Shown: piece by piece, positions 53,361 through 61,667 of the stretch
Layout: each line of letters starts with the position of its first letter
Position numbering within the stretch: position 1 is the first letter of the stretch
Source of the DNA: Desulfitobacterium chlororespirans DSM 11544
GTDB taxonomy: Bacteria; Bacillota; Desulfitobacteriia; Desulfitobacteriales; Desulfitobacteriaceae
Direction of reading: 5' to 3'
NCBI RefSeq assembly: GCF_900143285.1
Contig: NZ_FRDN01000007.1
Location: 162,371 to 226,370 of the forward strand
Length of the DNA: 64,000 nucleotides
Position numbers and translations under genes: made by a program
The notes under the pieces: model-generated
Database searches by the model: none
What the model saw: the letters and a program-made list of their open reading frames with translations, nothing else
Told to the model about the DNA's origin: nothing

Positions 53361-55694
53361 TTACATGCTTAAGGGATCTACTTCGATATTGAGTTGAATT
53401 CCCGAACTAATGGGATCACGTGCAAAACGCCGGACACCTTGATGCAAAAATTCACGCAGCACATCCATAGTTTTTCCTTTAACCGAGACCTGCCAGCGGA
53501 AATGATTTTTGAGGCGGGGAATCACAGCCGGAGCAGGGCCGAGAATATCTAAAGAAGTATGCCCATTTTGATCGGATACTATTCCCTGCCTTAAAGAATT
53601 GACCAGGCTATGGGCTCCTTTGATCACTTTCTCTTCCTTTTCATGAATAAGGGTCACCCGGATGACATGGGTGAAGGGAGGATAATTTCTGGCTTTCCGA
53701 TAGCCAATCTCTTCCCAAAAGAAGCCCTTAAAATTGTGCTGAGAGGCTTGAATAATCGCCCTGTCTTCCGGTGTATAAGTCTGAATCACAACCTGCCCGG
53801 GTTTTTGACTGCGGCCGGCCCGGCCGGCCACTTGGGTCAGAAGCTGGAAGGTTCTCTCCCTGGCGCGGAAATCCGGCATATTCAGCATCTGATCGGCTGC
53901 CACAACTCCTACTAAAGTGACATTAGGAAAATCCAGTCCCTTGGCCATCATCTGGGTGCCCACGAGGATATCTGCCTCCTGGCGGCGGAATTTGCCCAGG
54001 ATGTCCTCATAGGCATCTTTAGAGCGGGTGGTATCAAAATCCAGGCGGAGGATTCTTGCCGCCGGGTAAAGTCCTTTGATTTCATCTTCCACCCGCTGAG
54101 TCCCTTGCCCAAAAAAGCGAATATAGCGGCTGCCGCATTCCGGACAGGTGCGGGGAGGAACCTCTTCATGATTGCAATAATGGCAACGCATGGTGTGGCC
54201 TTGAGTATGGTAAGTCAGAGCGATATCACAGTCATGACAGCGAATCACATAACCGCATTCCCGGCAGACCACAAAGGTGGAGTAGCCGCGGCGGTTCAAG
54301 AACAGCATGGACTGTTCTCCCCGCTCCAGGGTCCTTTTCAGCTTGTCTTGCAGGGAGAGGGAAAACATACTGCGATTCCCTTTAATCAATTCCTCCCGCA
54401 TATCCACCACTTCTACAGGGGGCAGCGGGCGGCGGTTGACCCGTTCTTCCATGGTAAGCAAAGGAACCTTGCCGGTCTGAGCCGCGGCATAGGCTTCCAG
54501 AGAAGGGGTAGCGCTTCCCAAAAGCACTACTCCCCGGAGCTGTTCCATCCGTTTACGGGCCACATTGCGGGCATGGTATTTGGGATTTTCCTCTTGATGA
54601 TAGGCGCTCTCATGTTCTTCATCCAAGATGATCAAGCGTAAATCAGGCAGCGGGGCAAAAACCGCCGAACGGGCCCCGACGACAATCCTGATTTTCCCCT
54701 GGAGAATATCCTGCCAGGCCTTGGCCTTTTCCCCCACTTGCAATCCCGAGTGGAGAACAATCAACTGCTCGCCGAATTGGTCTTGAAAATAGCGGGCGAT
54801 CTGAGACGTCAGCGAAATCTCAGGAACCAACAAAATGGCTGAACCGCCTTTAATCAGCACTTCCCCAATCAGTCTTTGGTAGACCTCCGTCTTGCCGCTG
54901 CCGGTAACCCCATGCAAGAGCAGGGTTTGATAACTTTGTTTATCCAGGGCCTGAGTAACTTTTTCACATACTTTCGCTTGTTCAGGAGTGAGTGTCCGCA
55001 GGTAATCCGGCCCCTGGTGAACATTAAGTTCAATATCGGCTTCATGCATCATACCGGTCATCGATTCCCTATCCCCCAGGTCATCGCCAACCCTCTCTTC
55101 GGAAGTAAGCGCAGCCTGGACTTTGCGGGGAACACCGGAGGTAAAGCGGGATTCCAGTTTGAGCCAGCCTTGCTTGGCTAAGTGCTCTACCTGGGTCTTG
55201 GACAGACCTGAGCGCTTAAGATAGATACTCAGGGGCAATGCCTTATTCCGTGACCGAAAGATAACCGCCAAAGCCTGATAGGTCTCTGAATCCAGGATTT
55301 TTAAAGCCTTAACATCCTCATCCTCCTGGGCAGCCATAGGAATGACATACTCTTCCACCTTACCCTTGAGCAGGGGCCAAACCGTATGAAGACTCTGGGC
55401 GATGGAGCAGATAGTCGTTTCCGCCAGCCACAGAGCTAAATCCACAAGATCTTCAGGAACGACATGCATGGTGTCAACAATCCCCAAAATGGGTTTTAGA
55501 GCCGAGTGCGCTATCCCCTGGGGCAGCTGCTCCGTGATCCGGACCACCACGCCTTGAACTTGACGATATTGCAAAGGCACAAGGACGCGCATCCCTCTTT
55601 TTAAGGATAGCCCTTCAGGAATTTGGTAGTGAAACACCTGATCAAGGCGACGATTGGCCACATCAACAAGAACTTCTGCATAATGCACTTTCAT
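53361..55694 (-). CDS. priA: Primosomal protein N' (PriA helicase)
   Basis: PriA reloads the replicative helicase at abandoned forks. The 777-residue protein has an N-terminal DNA-binding domain (VLVDVANRRLDQVFHYQIPE), the helicase site LLHGVTGSGKTEVYQRL with LIILDEEHESAYHQ, and zinc cysteines in CRECGYVIRCHDCDIAL, MRCHYCNHE and CPECGSRYI. The helicase C-terminal part includes QVAGRAGRSQKPGQVVIQT. It is the first gene of the def-fmt run on this strand. Confidence 0.96.
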   Translation of the reverse strand: MKVHYAEVLVDVANRRLDQVFHYQIPEGLSLKRGMRVLVPLQYRQVQGVVVRITEQLPQGIAHSALKPILGIVDTMHVVPEDLVDLALWLAETTICSIAQSLHTVWPLLKGKVEEYVIPMAAQEDEDVKALKILDSETYQALAVIFRSRNKALPLSIYLKRSGLSKTQVEHLAKQGWLKLESRFTSGVPRKVQAALTSEERVGDDLGDRESMTGMMHEADIELNVHQGPDYLRTLTPEQAKVCEKVTQALDKQSYQTLLLHGVTGSGKTEVYQRLIGEVLIKGGSAILLVPEISLTSQIARYFQDQFGEQLIVLHSGLQVGEKAKAWQDILQGKIRIVVGARSAVFAPLPDLRLIILDEEHESAYHQEENPKYHARNVARKRMEQLRGVVLLGSATPSLEAYAAAQTGKVPLLTMEERVNRRPLPPVEVVDMREELIKGNRSMFSLSLQDKLKRTLERGEQSMLFLNRRGYSTFVVCRECGYVIRCHDCDIALTYHTQGHTMRCHYCNHEEVPPRTCPECGSRYIRFFGQGTQRVEDEIKGLYPAARILRLDFDTTRSKDAYEDILGKFRRQEADILVGTQMMAKGLDFPNVTLVGVVAADQMLNMPDFRARERTFQLLTQVAGRAGRSQKPGQVVIQTYTPEDRAIIQASQHNFKGFFWEEIGYRKARNYPPFTHVIRVTLIHEKEEKVIKGAHSLVNSLRQGIVSDQNGHTSLDILGPAPAVIPRLKNHFRWQVSVKGKTMDVLREFLHQGVRRFARDPISSGIQLNIEVDPLSM

Positions 55695-55912
55695 CGCCTC
55701 CTTTAATTTCTCTCTTAAAGCTTAATTCTGTCCTCACAGAGGATAAGGGCGACTTAGCTTCAGATGGAGTTAAAACTCCGTTTGAATCTAAATCTACTTT
55801 TACTTTATCACAAAGCAAGGCAAATACCCAAATTCTTGCCTAATGAACATGATCCAAAAAGGGATGCCGGCTTTTCCAACATCCCCGAACCTTTCATCTA
55901 TAGCTTTGCCGC

Positions 55913-56233
55913 TCACACCACGGTAACAGCTGTTCCTGAGGCGCTCACCATAAGCATGCTGCCGCTTTGCCCCACCACTTCATAGTCGATATCCACACCG
56001 ACCACGGCGTTGGCTCCCATGCGGGCTGCATTTTGCTCCATTTCTTTAAGGGCTATTTGACGGGCATCCTGAAGTTTTTCTTCATAGGCCCCTGAGCGGC
56101 CGCCAATGATATCTGTGATGCCGGCAAAGATATCCCGCACCACATTGGCACCCATGATGGCTTCTCCTGTAACGATTCCATAGTAGTTCTGAATCTTACG
56201 GCCGTCGATATTAGGGGTTGTTGTTACAATCAT
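55913..56233 (-). CDS. YbjQ-family (heavy-metal-binding domain) protein
   Basis: The 106-residue protein matches the YbjQ/UPF0145 plan: [20 protein letters not shown] at the start, [20 protein letters not shown] and a central [19 protein letters not shown]. The fold is a small pentameric beta barrel; function uncertain though often listed as heavy-metal-binding. It stands alone, divergent from the uracil permease gene. Confidence 0.9.
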   Translation of the reverse strand: MIVTTTPNIDGRKIQNYYGIVTGEAIMGANVVRDIFAGITDIIGGRSGAYEEKLQDARQIALKEMEQNAARMGANAVVGVDIDYEVVGQSGSMLMVSASGTAVTVV

Positions 56234-56428
56234 AGACTATACCTCCCGCTTTAAACATCAGCTTAGTTACTAAAAGTTAATTCTCCGCGAAGCAACAGAG
56301 TCCTGCTTAGTCATTATCTAATATTCTCGATGTTTCGATACTTTACACCTTTAATGACTACAAATTTACAAAACAGGAAAAATAATAACTCAATCTTCCT
56401 TCCCAGAGCATCATCCTCAAGAAAACTC

Positions 56429-56458
56429 TTGCCAAACTAATTTTATTTATGCTATGCT
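56429..56458 (+). promoter_or_regulatory. Promoter of the uracil permease gene
   Basis: TTGCCA, an 18-base spacer and TATGCT lie just upstream of the PyrR leader. Confidence 0.55.
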
Positions 56459-56490
56459 CTAAGCAAGGTAATTATCCCGTGACCTTTAAA

Positions 56491-56582
56491 TTAGTCCCGT
56501 GAGACTAAGAAGGAAATGGCGTACCATGAACTATGTGCATGGACACCTCTTTCTTGCTTGCGGGCAAGGAAGAGGTTTTTTG
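56491..56582 (+). promoter_or_regulatory. PyrR-dependent attenuator in the uraA leader
   Basis: The leader has a PyrR-type hairpin TTAGTC-CCGTGA-GACTAAGAAGGA (56491 onward), then a terminator with arms CCTCTTTCTTGC and GCAAGGAAGAGG followed by six T (56546-56581). In Bacillus and relatives UMP-bound PyrR favours the terminator, shutting off pyrimidine uptake when UMP is plentiful. PyrR itself is not in the window. Confidence 0.8.
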
Positions 56583-56607
56583 TTTTACTAAAAAAGGAGG
56601 ACAACCC

Positions 56608-57846
56608 ATGATTAGAGAAGTTCAGATTCATGAAAGACTCTCTCTTGCCCAAACGATACCCCTGGGATTGCAGCATGTTTTCGCTATGTTCGGAGCCACG
56701 GTCCTGGTCCCTTTTTACACCGGATTAAGTCCGGCCGTCGCTCTTCTCTCCTCAGGGATTGGCACCATCGTCTTTCTTCTCCTGACTAAAAGTCAAATCC
56801 CGGCTTATCTCGGCTCATCCTTTGCTTACATCGCCTCCTTAACTTATTTTGTTAAAGATCAAAACAATTTAGCCGCAGCTATGGGCGGCGCACTTACCAT
56901 CGGAATTATTTATGTCCTTCTTTTTGCACTCATGAGTTACTTCGGAAGCTCCTGGATTCATAAGATTGTTCCACCGGTGGTCGCCGGCCCCGTCGTCGCC
57001 ATTATCGGCTTAAGCCTAACTCCGGTAGCTGCAGATATGTCGTCTAATAATTGGTATATCGCCATCCTTACTCTGGCCGTTACCGCTTTTCTCAGCATCT
57101 ATGCCAAGGGCTTCTTAAAAATCATTCCCATTCTTTCCGGAATTATTATCGGTTATATTGTCGCCGCCTTCGCCGGTCTGGTGGATTTCACCGGAGTAAC
57201 GGCTTCTCTGGCCTCGCTGGACAAGATTATCGTCTCTCCTATCAGCGCCGACACTTGGCAGGCACCAGTCTTTAATAAAGCTGCTATTCTGATGTTTGCC
57301 CCTTTGGCCTTTGTCACCATTATTGAAGATTTAGGTCATATGATTGTTCTGGGAAATATCACCCATTCCGACCCCATCGAGAAACCAGGATTTAACCGGG
57401 TCTTACTGGGCAATGGTCTCGCCACCGGAATCGCCAGTTTCTTAGGCGGCCCTCCCGTGACCACTTACGGTGAAAACATCGGCGTACTGGCAGTTACTCG
57501 GGTTTACAGCACCTTCAATATCTGGGTAGCAGCTTTTATCGCCGTTATCCTGAGTTTCGTCAGTCCCCTGCAAGCTCTGATTATGTCCATCCCCACAGCC
57601 GTTATGGGCGGCGTGTCCCTTTATCTCTTTGGTATGATTGGGGTCACCGGTCTGCGCACCCTGATTGAAGCCCGGGTGAATTTCTCCAAGAACAAAAACC
57701 TGATTATCGCCTCTGTCATCTTTGCCGTAGGAATCGGCGTCCAGAGCCATGGTGTCGCTTATGCCACCTTGGCAGGGATTATCCTCAACCTGGTTCTCCG
57801 GGAAGAGAAGGATGAAGTAGCCGGAAGTGGCAAAGAAGTATCCTAA
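56608..57846 (+). CDS. uraA: Uracil permease (UraA/PyrP)
   Basis: The start is the ATG at 56608 (MIREVQIHERLSLAQ) behind AAAGGAGG; the frame is open upstream but that part is the leader attenuator. The protein of about 412 residues has about 12-14 membrane helices and the NCS2 motifs QHVFAMFGATVLVPF, the central VTIIEDLGHMIVLGNI, and NGLATGIASFLGGPPVTTYGE. It imports uracil by proton symport. Control by the PyrR-type leader fits that role. Confidence 0.95.
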   Translation: MIREVQIHERLSLAQTIPLGLQHVFAMFGATVLVPFYTGLSPAVALLSSGIGTIVFLLLTKSQIPAYLGSSFAYIASLTYFVKDQNNLAAAMGGALTIGIIYVLLFALMSYFGSSWIHKIVPPVVAGPVVAIIGLSLTPVAADMSSNNWYIAILTLAVTAFLSIYAKGFLKIIPILSGIIIGYIVAAFAGLVDFTGVTASLASLDKIIVSPISADTWQAPVFNKAAILMFAPLAFVTIIEDLGHMIVLGNITHSDPIEKPGFNRVLLGNGLATGIASFLGGPPVTTYGENIGVLAVTRVYSTFNIWVAAFIAVILSFVSPLQALIMSIPTAVMGGVSLYLFGMIGVTGLRTLIEARVNFSKNKNLIIASVIFAVGIGVQSHGVAYATLAGIILNLVLREEKDEVAGSGKEVS

Positions 57847-57854
57847 GCTAACCG

Positions 57855-57899
57855 TTAAACGCCAAAGCCTTAGAGAGACTGACATTACAGTCCTCTAAG
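57855..57899. repeat. 45-bp direct repeat, left copy (part of the uraA terminator)
   Basis: The 45 bases starting TTAAACGCCAAAGCCTTAGA are repeated without change at 58800-58844. This copy contains the left part of the uraA terminator: the stem GCCTTAGAG-...-CTCTAAGGC runs on into TTTTTTG (to 57907). The two copies enclose the HEPN/MNT gene pair. Confidence 0.85.
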
Positions 57900-57907
57900 G
57901 CTTTTTT
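57866..57907 (+). terminator. Terminator of uraA
   Basis: The hairpin AGCCTTAGAG-AGACTGACATTACAGT-CCTCTAAGGCT is followed by six T, about 20 bases after the uraA stop. Confidence 0.8.
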
Positions 57908-58027
57908 GATTGTTCCTCACGATAGGGCAAGATAAAACATTAAACCCCAAAAATAGGCTCTTGACTTTTATAAAAGCCTATGTTGGAATAAATTTGTAAA
58001 CTTGTGTCCAGAAGGGGGGCTAGGCTT

Positions 58028-58420
58028 ATGGATAACAAAGTTGAGTACTGGTTTAGCATAGCCGATTATGATTTTGAAACTGCAAAGGCAATGTTAGAAA
58101 CAAAGCGGTATCTATACGTCGGCTTTATGTGCCATCAAACAATAGAAAAGGCACTCAAAGCAATTATTGCCCGCGACTGCGCCGATGGGGAACTACCACC
58201 AAAAACTCACGACTTGACAAAACTATCCATTAGGGCAAAACTCATAGACATAATGAGCGACGAACAACAGGATTTTATTGAGGAATTAAACCCGCTGAAC
58301 ATTGAAGCGCGTTACCCGGAATATAAAGAGCGTATAGCGCAAACGCTTGATAGCGAGGTAGGTCAAACCCTTATCAAGAGAACGGAGGGGCTTTTATGTT
58401 GGATAAAGGAACAGTTATAA
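58028..58420 (+). CDS. HEPN-domain toxin of a HEPN/MNT pair
   Basis: I choose the ATG at 58028 (MDNKVEYWFSIADYDFETAK) behind AAGGGGGG; the frame is open from the GTG at 58004. The protein of about 130 residues is all-helical, with the HEPN pattern GFMCHQTIEKALKAIIAR, then an R...KTHDL (Rx4-6H-like) region and SEVGQTLIKRTEGLL at the end. HEPN proteins of this type act as RNases, blocked by AMPylation or by binding of the MNT partner. The gene overlaps the MNT gene by 25 bases. Confidence 0.85.
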   Translation: MDNKVEYWFSIADYDFETAKAMLETKRYLYVGFMCHQTIEKALKAIIARDCADGELPPKTHDLTKLSIRAKLIDIMSDEQQDFIEELNPLNIEARYPEYKERIAQTLDSEVGQTLIKRTEGLLCWIKEQL

Positions 58421-58707
58421 ATACCGTCACACAATATGCTGACGCTGTAACAAAAGAATTCAGCCCTGCCGCTATTGTCTTATTTGGATCTTATGCGAAA
58501 GGTGAAGCACATGACGAAAGTGATATTGACGTTGCTGTCATCTTTAACGGATTTTCCGGTGATTGGCTGAAAGCATCGTCTTTGCTGTGGCGTTTGCGTC
58601 GTGGTATCAGCTACGACATTGAACCGCACTTATTGGATACCACGGACGACAAAAGTGGCCTTGTGCAACATGTTTTCAAGACGGGGCAAATTATTTATCA
58701 GTCATAA
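58396..58707 (+). CDS. MNT nucleotidyltransferase antitoxin
   Basis: The 103-residue minimal nucleotidyltransferase has the catalytic motif IVLFGSYAKGEAHDESDIDV (Gly-Ser and two Asp). In characterised HEPN/MNT systems the MNT protein AMPylates or sequesters the HEPN toxin. It begins inside the HEPN gene on another frame, so the two are translationally coupled. Confidence 0.87.
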   Translation: MLDKGTVINTVTQYADAVTKEFSPAAIVLFGSYAKGEAHDESDIDVAVIFNGFSGDWLKASSLLWRLRRGISYDIEPHLLDTTDDKSGLVQHVFKTGQIIYQS

Positions 58708-58799
58708 TTTTCGCGTTGCCTTACTCTGTTTTGGGTTTAATGAAGCTTTAATAAAGAGTGAGCTCTGTAGACGCTTTATTTTATCGCCTGAGACCACCC

Positions 58800-58844
58800 T
58801 TAAACGCCAAAGCCTTAGAGAGACTGACATTACAGTCCTCTAAG
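58800..58844. repeat. 45-bp direct repeat, right copy
   Basis: Identical to 57855-57899, but followed by TCTTTGG in place of the T-run. With the left copy it brackets the HEPN/MNT pair at a distance of 945 bases. Confidence 0.85.
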
Positions 58845-58854
58845 TCTTTGGCAT

Positions 58855-58986
58855 TTATAATTTTCCATCGCTTATTTCCTGCTTGATATCCCGCATTGTA
58901 TCTTCAAGCGGACGCTTTCTTCCTTCTTTTACTGCCGCCCTGCCCTCATGAAGCAGGCGGTAAATCCGCATTGTAGAGCATACCAT
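58855..58986 (-). pseudogene. Antitoxin-like C-terminal remnant
   Basis: A 43-codon ORF reads MVCSTMRIYRLLHEGRAAVK then EGRKRPLEDTMRDIKQEI, the pattern of the toxin-binding tail of RelB- or Phd-type antitoxins (RL-EG--A---GR--P---M--I). The DNA-binding N-terminus is absent, with a stop just upstream at 58996-58998, so it looks like a truncated gene. No toxin lies next to it on this strand. Confidence 0.45.
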
Positions 58987-58995
58987 AAAAGCTCG

Positions 58996-59661
58996 CTATC
59001 CTCGGCTGCCCTGCCATGTTTGCAGCCAATCCATAACCCGCCCTCTCAATTGCGGATTAGCGGCCTTCACCGCCAGGAGCCAGGCCAGATCCTCCGGCGT
59101 ATCCAAGTCCCGCCGGACCGGCCCCAATCCTGGACGTAAGCCGTGGGCAGCACAGCAGGCCAGAGCGTCGGCCAGCACACTGCCGGTGCTGTACCGCTGT
59201 CCCTGGAAAACGGGGCGGAAAGGGGTGTGCATCCCTACCAGCCAGTACCCGCCATCGGTTGAGGGACAAAACACAATGTCCTTTTCCTCCAGGATGCGGC
59301 CTGCTTTTGCCACCTCCCCAGGGTCAAGGAGAGGCAGGTCGGAACCCAGCAGCAGGCAATCTTTGTAGCCAAGAGTCAGGACCGTATCCAGGGCATTATA
59401 CATCCGCGCCCCCAAACCCCTCCCCTTCTGGGGGTACAGGCGTGCCTTCTCCGGCAGTTCATCCAGCAGCTCAACCGGCCCCTCATCCGAGTAAAAGATA
59501 AAGAGTTCCCGTTCCAAAGCGGCCAGGGCATAAGCTGTGTCCAGAGTCATGGCCTTCTGCAGGGCGGCGCATTCCGCTCCGCTCAACAAAGGCATCAGCC
59601 TGGTTTTCACCCTGCCCGGCACAGCAATCCTCGTCAACAAAATCAGCGCGCCTTTACTCAT
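58996..59661 (-). CDS. Arsenosugar-type glycosyltransferase, TIGR04282 (CofC-like)
   Basis: The 221-residue protein has the nucleotidyl-sugar-transferase-like fold of the TIGR04282 group: MSKGALILLTRIAVPGRVKT (a phosphate-binding start), DCLLLGSDLPLLD and PSTDGGYWLVGM. It overlaps the TIGR04283 gene by eight bases and ends the operon. Genes of this pair accompany arsenosugar biosynthesis radical SAM proteins. The exact sugar donor is not known. Confidence 0.85.
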   Translation of the reverse strand: MSKGALILLTRIAVPGRVKTRLMPLLSGAECAALQKAMTLDTAYALAALERELFIFYSDEGPVELLDELPEKARLYPQKGRGLGARMYNALDTVLTLGYKDCLLLGSDLPLLDPGEVAKAGRILEEKDIVFCPSTDGGYWLVGMHTPFRPVFQGQRYSTGSVLADALACCAAHGLRPGLGPVRRDLDTPEDLAWLLAVKAANPQLRGRVMDWLQTWQGSRG

Positions 59662-60337
59662 TGCCTCTCCTCACATCACGATATGCCCGGCTGATGGTCT
59701 CAATGTCCACCCCCCGGCGATACATAGCCCGCAGCCGCTGCATAGACCAGGTCACCCGGAAGATCCCACCCGCCTGAAAGCGCCGGGATGAAGTAATGAT
59801 CCGGCTCTTCACCTGCACCGGAAATACCTTCATGCGTTTCAGCCCCAGGGAAAATTCATAATCCTCCATAATCGGCAGCTCCGGAAAGCCTCCTACTTGC
59901 TCAAAAAGGGCCCGGGTCACGAAAATCCCCTGATCTCCGAAGGCGATGTGCCCCCAGCGCACCCGCAAATTAGACATGTGCCCGCCCAGCCGATAGAGAA
60001 AACCGGTATTGTCAAAGCGGAGGGTGAGACAGCCCCACCTCGCTCCCCTGTCCACAGCAGCCCGGATGTGGAAGAGGGCGTCGGCAGGGATGGTACTGTC
60101 ACAGTGAAGAAAGAAGAGCACATCCCCCCGGGCCTCAGCCCCAGCCCGGTTGCATTGAGCAGCCCGCCCTTTGGCCCCTGTTATCACCCGGTGACCTGTC
60201 AGCAGTTCCAAAGTACCGTCAGTGCTGCCCCCGTCGGAAAACAGCACCTCATGCTCTCCCGCCAGGCTGTCCAGGGAGGGTAAAAAAGTAGCCAAGGTCT
60301 GTTCCTCGTTGTAAACCGGGATAATGACGGAGATCAT
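59654..60337 (-). CDS. Arsenosugar-type glycosyltransferase, TIGR04283 (MftF-like)
   Basis: The 227-residue GT-A family 2 enzyme starts ISVIIPVYNEEQTLATFLPS and has the DXD-like region LFFLHCDSTIPADAL, with FGDQGIFVTRALFEQVGGFP. A positively charged tail (QRLRAMYRRGVDIETI) follows. It belongs to the same operon and probably acts with its CofC-like neighbour in making a glycosylated arsenical. Confidence 0.85.
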   Translation of the reverse strand: MISVIIPVYNEEQTLATFLPSLDSLAGEHEVLFSDGGSTDGTLELLTGHRVITGAKGRAAQCNRAGAEARGDVLFFLHCDSTIPADALFHIRAAVDRGARWGCLTLRFDNTGFLYRLGGHMSNLRVRWGHIAFGDQGIFVTRALFEQVGGFPELPIMEDYEFSLGLKRMKVFPVQVKSRIITSSRRFQAGGIFRVTWSMQRLRAMYRRGVDIETISRAYRDVRRGNE

Positions 60338-61317
60338 ACGCCCTCCGTAGCCCCGCCGCAGCTGGAGCCTTGTCCTGCCGTACAGGCATAGCAGTGTTTG
60401 CCAAAGCGGATTCTCTGCTTCGCCATGGGCTTGCCCGTCCAGTGGAAGATCGTGGCGCCGTCTGCCATAGGCAGATCCGCCGCCTGGTTGAAGTCGCAGT
60501 TATAGAGCCTGCCGTCCCAGCCCACCGACACCTGGAAGCGGCACATCATGCTTTCCAGAGTGCTTGCATTAAAAGCTCCATAGAGCCTGCCCATATAGTC
60601 CTCCAGATTGCCGGAGCGCTCCAGAAAGGCCCCGAAACGGCCGATGGGGTTGTTGGTAATCGTGAACAGATGGCTGAAGCTCACTCCGTACTCCCGCAGC
60701 AGATGTTCCTTGTACTCAGCCTCCATAGCAGTCTGGGAGGGGGGCAGAAAAGCCCCGCCCGGGTTATAGACCAGGTCAAGAACTAATTCCGGCTCTTGTC
60801 CATAGCCCACTTCGTTCAGCCGCTTCATAGCTTCGATGGACCGCCGGAAGACCTGCTCTCCCCGCATACGGTCGGTGTTCTTGGCTGTGTAATGGGGTAG
60901 GGAGCAAACCACGTTGACGCGGTGATCCCGGTAGAATTCCGGCAGATCGGTATACCCTTCTTCCAACAGGGTGACCAGGTTGGTGCGCACGATAACATGA
61001 GCACACCCCTTGGCGCACTCCCCCACCAACCAACGGAAGTGGGGGTTGAGTTCGGGGGCTCCGCCGGTGATGTCCACCGTGGCGAAGGGATTTTCCTCCA
61101 AAAGGCGCAAGCAGGCTTCCATCACCTCCCGGCTCATCTCCTCAGTCCGGTTGGGTCCGGCTTCCACATGGCAATGCCTGCAGGCCAGATTACACCGTTT
61201 TCCTACGTTGATTTGCAGCACCGAGAGCTGCCCGGCGGTATTCATCAAGGCTTGATCCTCAATTTTTGTCTCAAAAGCTGGGATGTCCTCCAACCTTTCC
61301 AGTCTCGCATCACCCAT
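60334..61317 (-). CDS. arsS: Arsenosugar biosynthesis radical SAM protein (ArsS-like)
   Basis: The 327-residue radical SAM enzyme has the cluster motif CNLACRHCHVEAGPNRTEEM, the glycine-rich VDITGGAPELNPHFRW and a C-terminal Cys-rich tail ending HCYACTAGQGSSCGGATEGV. This C-terminal domain (DUF3641-like) marks the ArsS family. ArsS is thought to join an S-adenosyl group to dimethylarsinous acid, giving the adenosyl arsenical that becomes an arsenosugar. All tail residues are encoded by Cys codons here; no in-frame TGA is present. Confidence 0.88.
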   Translation of the reverse strand: MGDARLERLEDIPAFETKIEDQALMNTAGQLSVLQINVGKRCNLACRHCHVEAGPNRTEEMSREVMEACLRLLEENPFATVDITGGAPELNPHFRWLVGECAKGCAHVIVRTNLVTLLEEGYTDLPEFYRDHRVNVVCSLPHYTAKNTDRMRGEQVFRRSIEAMKRLNEVGYGQEPELVLDLVYNPGGAFLPPSQTAMEAEYKEHLLREYGVSFSHLFTITNNPIGRFGAFLERSGNLEDYMGRLYGAFNASTLESMMCRFQVSVGWDGRLYNCDFNQAADLPMADGATIFHWTGKPMAKQRIRFGKHCYACTAGQGSSCGGATEGV

Positions 61318-61320
61318 AGC

Positions 61321-61653
61321 TTAGAGCTCCAGCTTCTTGACGATATTTTTCATCTGCACCCCGTGGACCAGACTGGCTCCGCCCCGGATAGCGCAGGCTA
61401 CATGGATAGCCTCGGTCATCTGCTCCTCTGTGACTCCCTTGGACAGGCAGTCCTGAGTATAGGAGTCAATGCAGTAAGGGCACTGGACAGCTGTGGCCAC
61501 TGCCAAAGCGATCAGGGATTTTTCCCGGGCGGTCAGATTCCCCTCGGCGAAGACTGCACCGTAATAGCCCATGAACTTCTCCCATAGTTCGGAAGCACAC
61601 TCTCCCATAGTAGCAAATTTCTCCAGATCCTTTGCTTCATAGTAAGTCGCCAT
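61321..61653 (-). CDS. Arsenosugar-associated peroxidase-like protein (CMD/AhpD fold)
   Basis: The 110-residue protein has the carboxymuconolactone decarboxylase/AhpD pattern: AVATAVQCPYCIDSYTQDCL with the CPYC redox pair, then AIHVACAIRGGASLVHGVQM. It is the TIGR04169-type partner found beside ArsS. Its stop lies four bases before the ArsS start, so the genes are closely coupled. The reaction is not known. Confidence 0.87.
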   Translation of the reverse strand: MATYYEAKDLEKFATMGECASELWEKFMGYYGAVFAEGNLTAREKSLIALAVATAVQCPYCIDSYTQDCLSKGVTEEQMTEAIHVACAIRGGASLVHGVQMKNIVKKLEL

Positions 61654-61667
61654 AGTGCATTTCTCCT

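Noticed and set aside
60334-60400. Possible selenocysteine in the ArsS-like tail
   Set aside because: Related proteins can use selenocysteine there, but all tail positions here are plain Cys codons and no in-frame TGA precedes the stop.
60922-61587. 221-codon plus-strand ORF antisense to the ArsS-like gene
   Set aside because: Shadow of the GC-rich arsS and peroxidase-like genes, which carry all conserved motifs.
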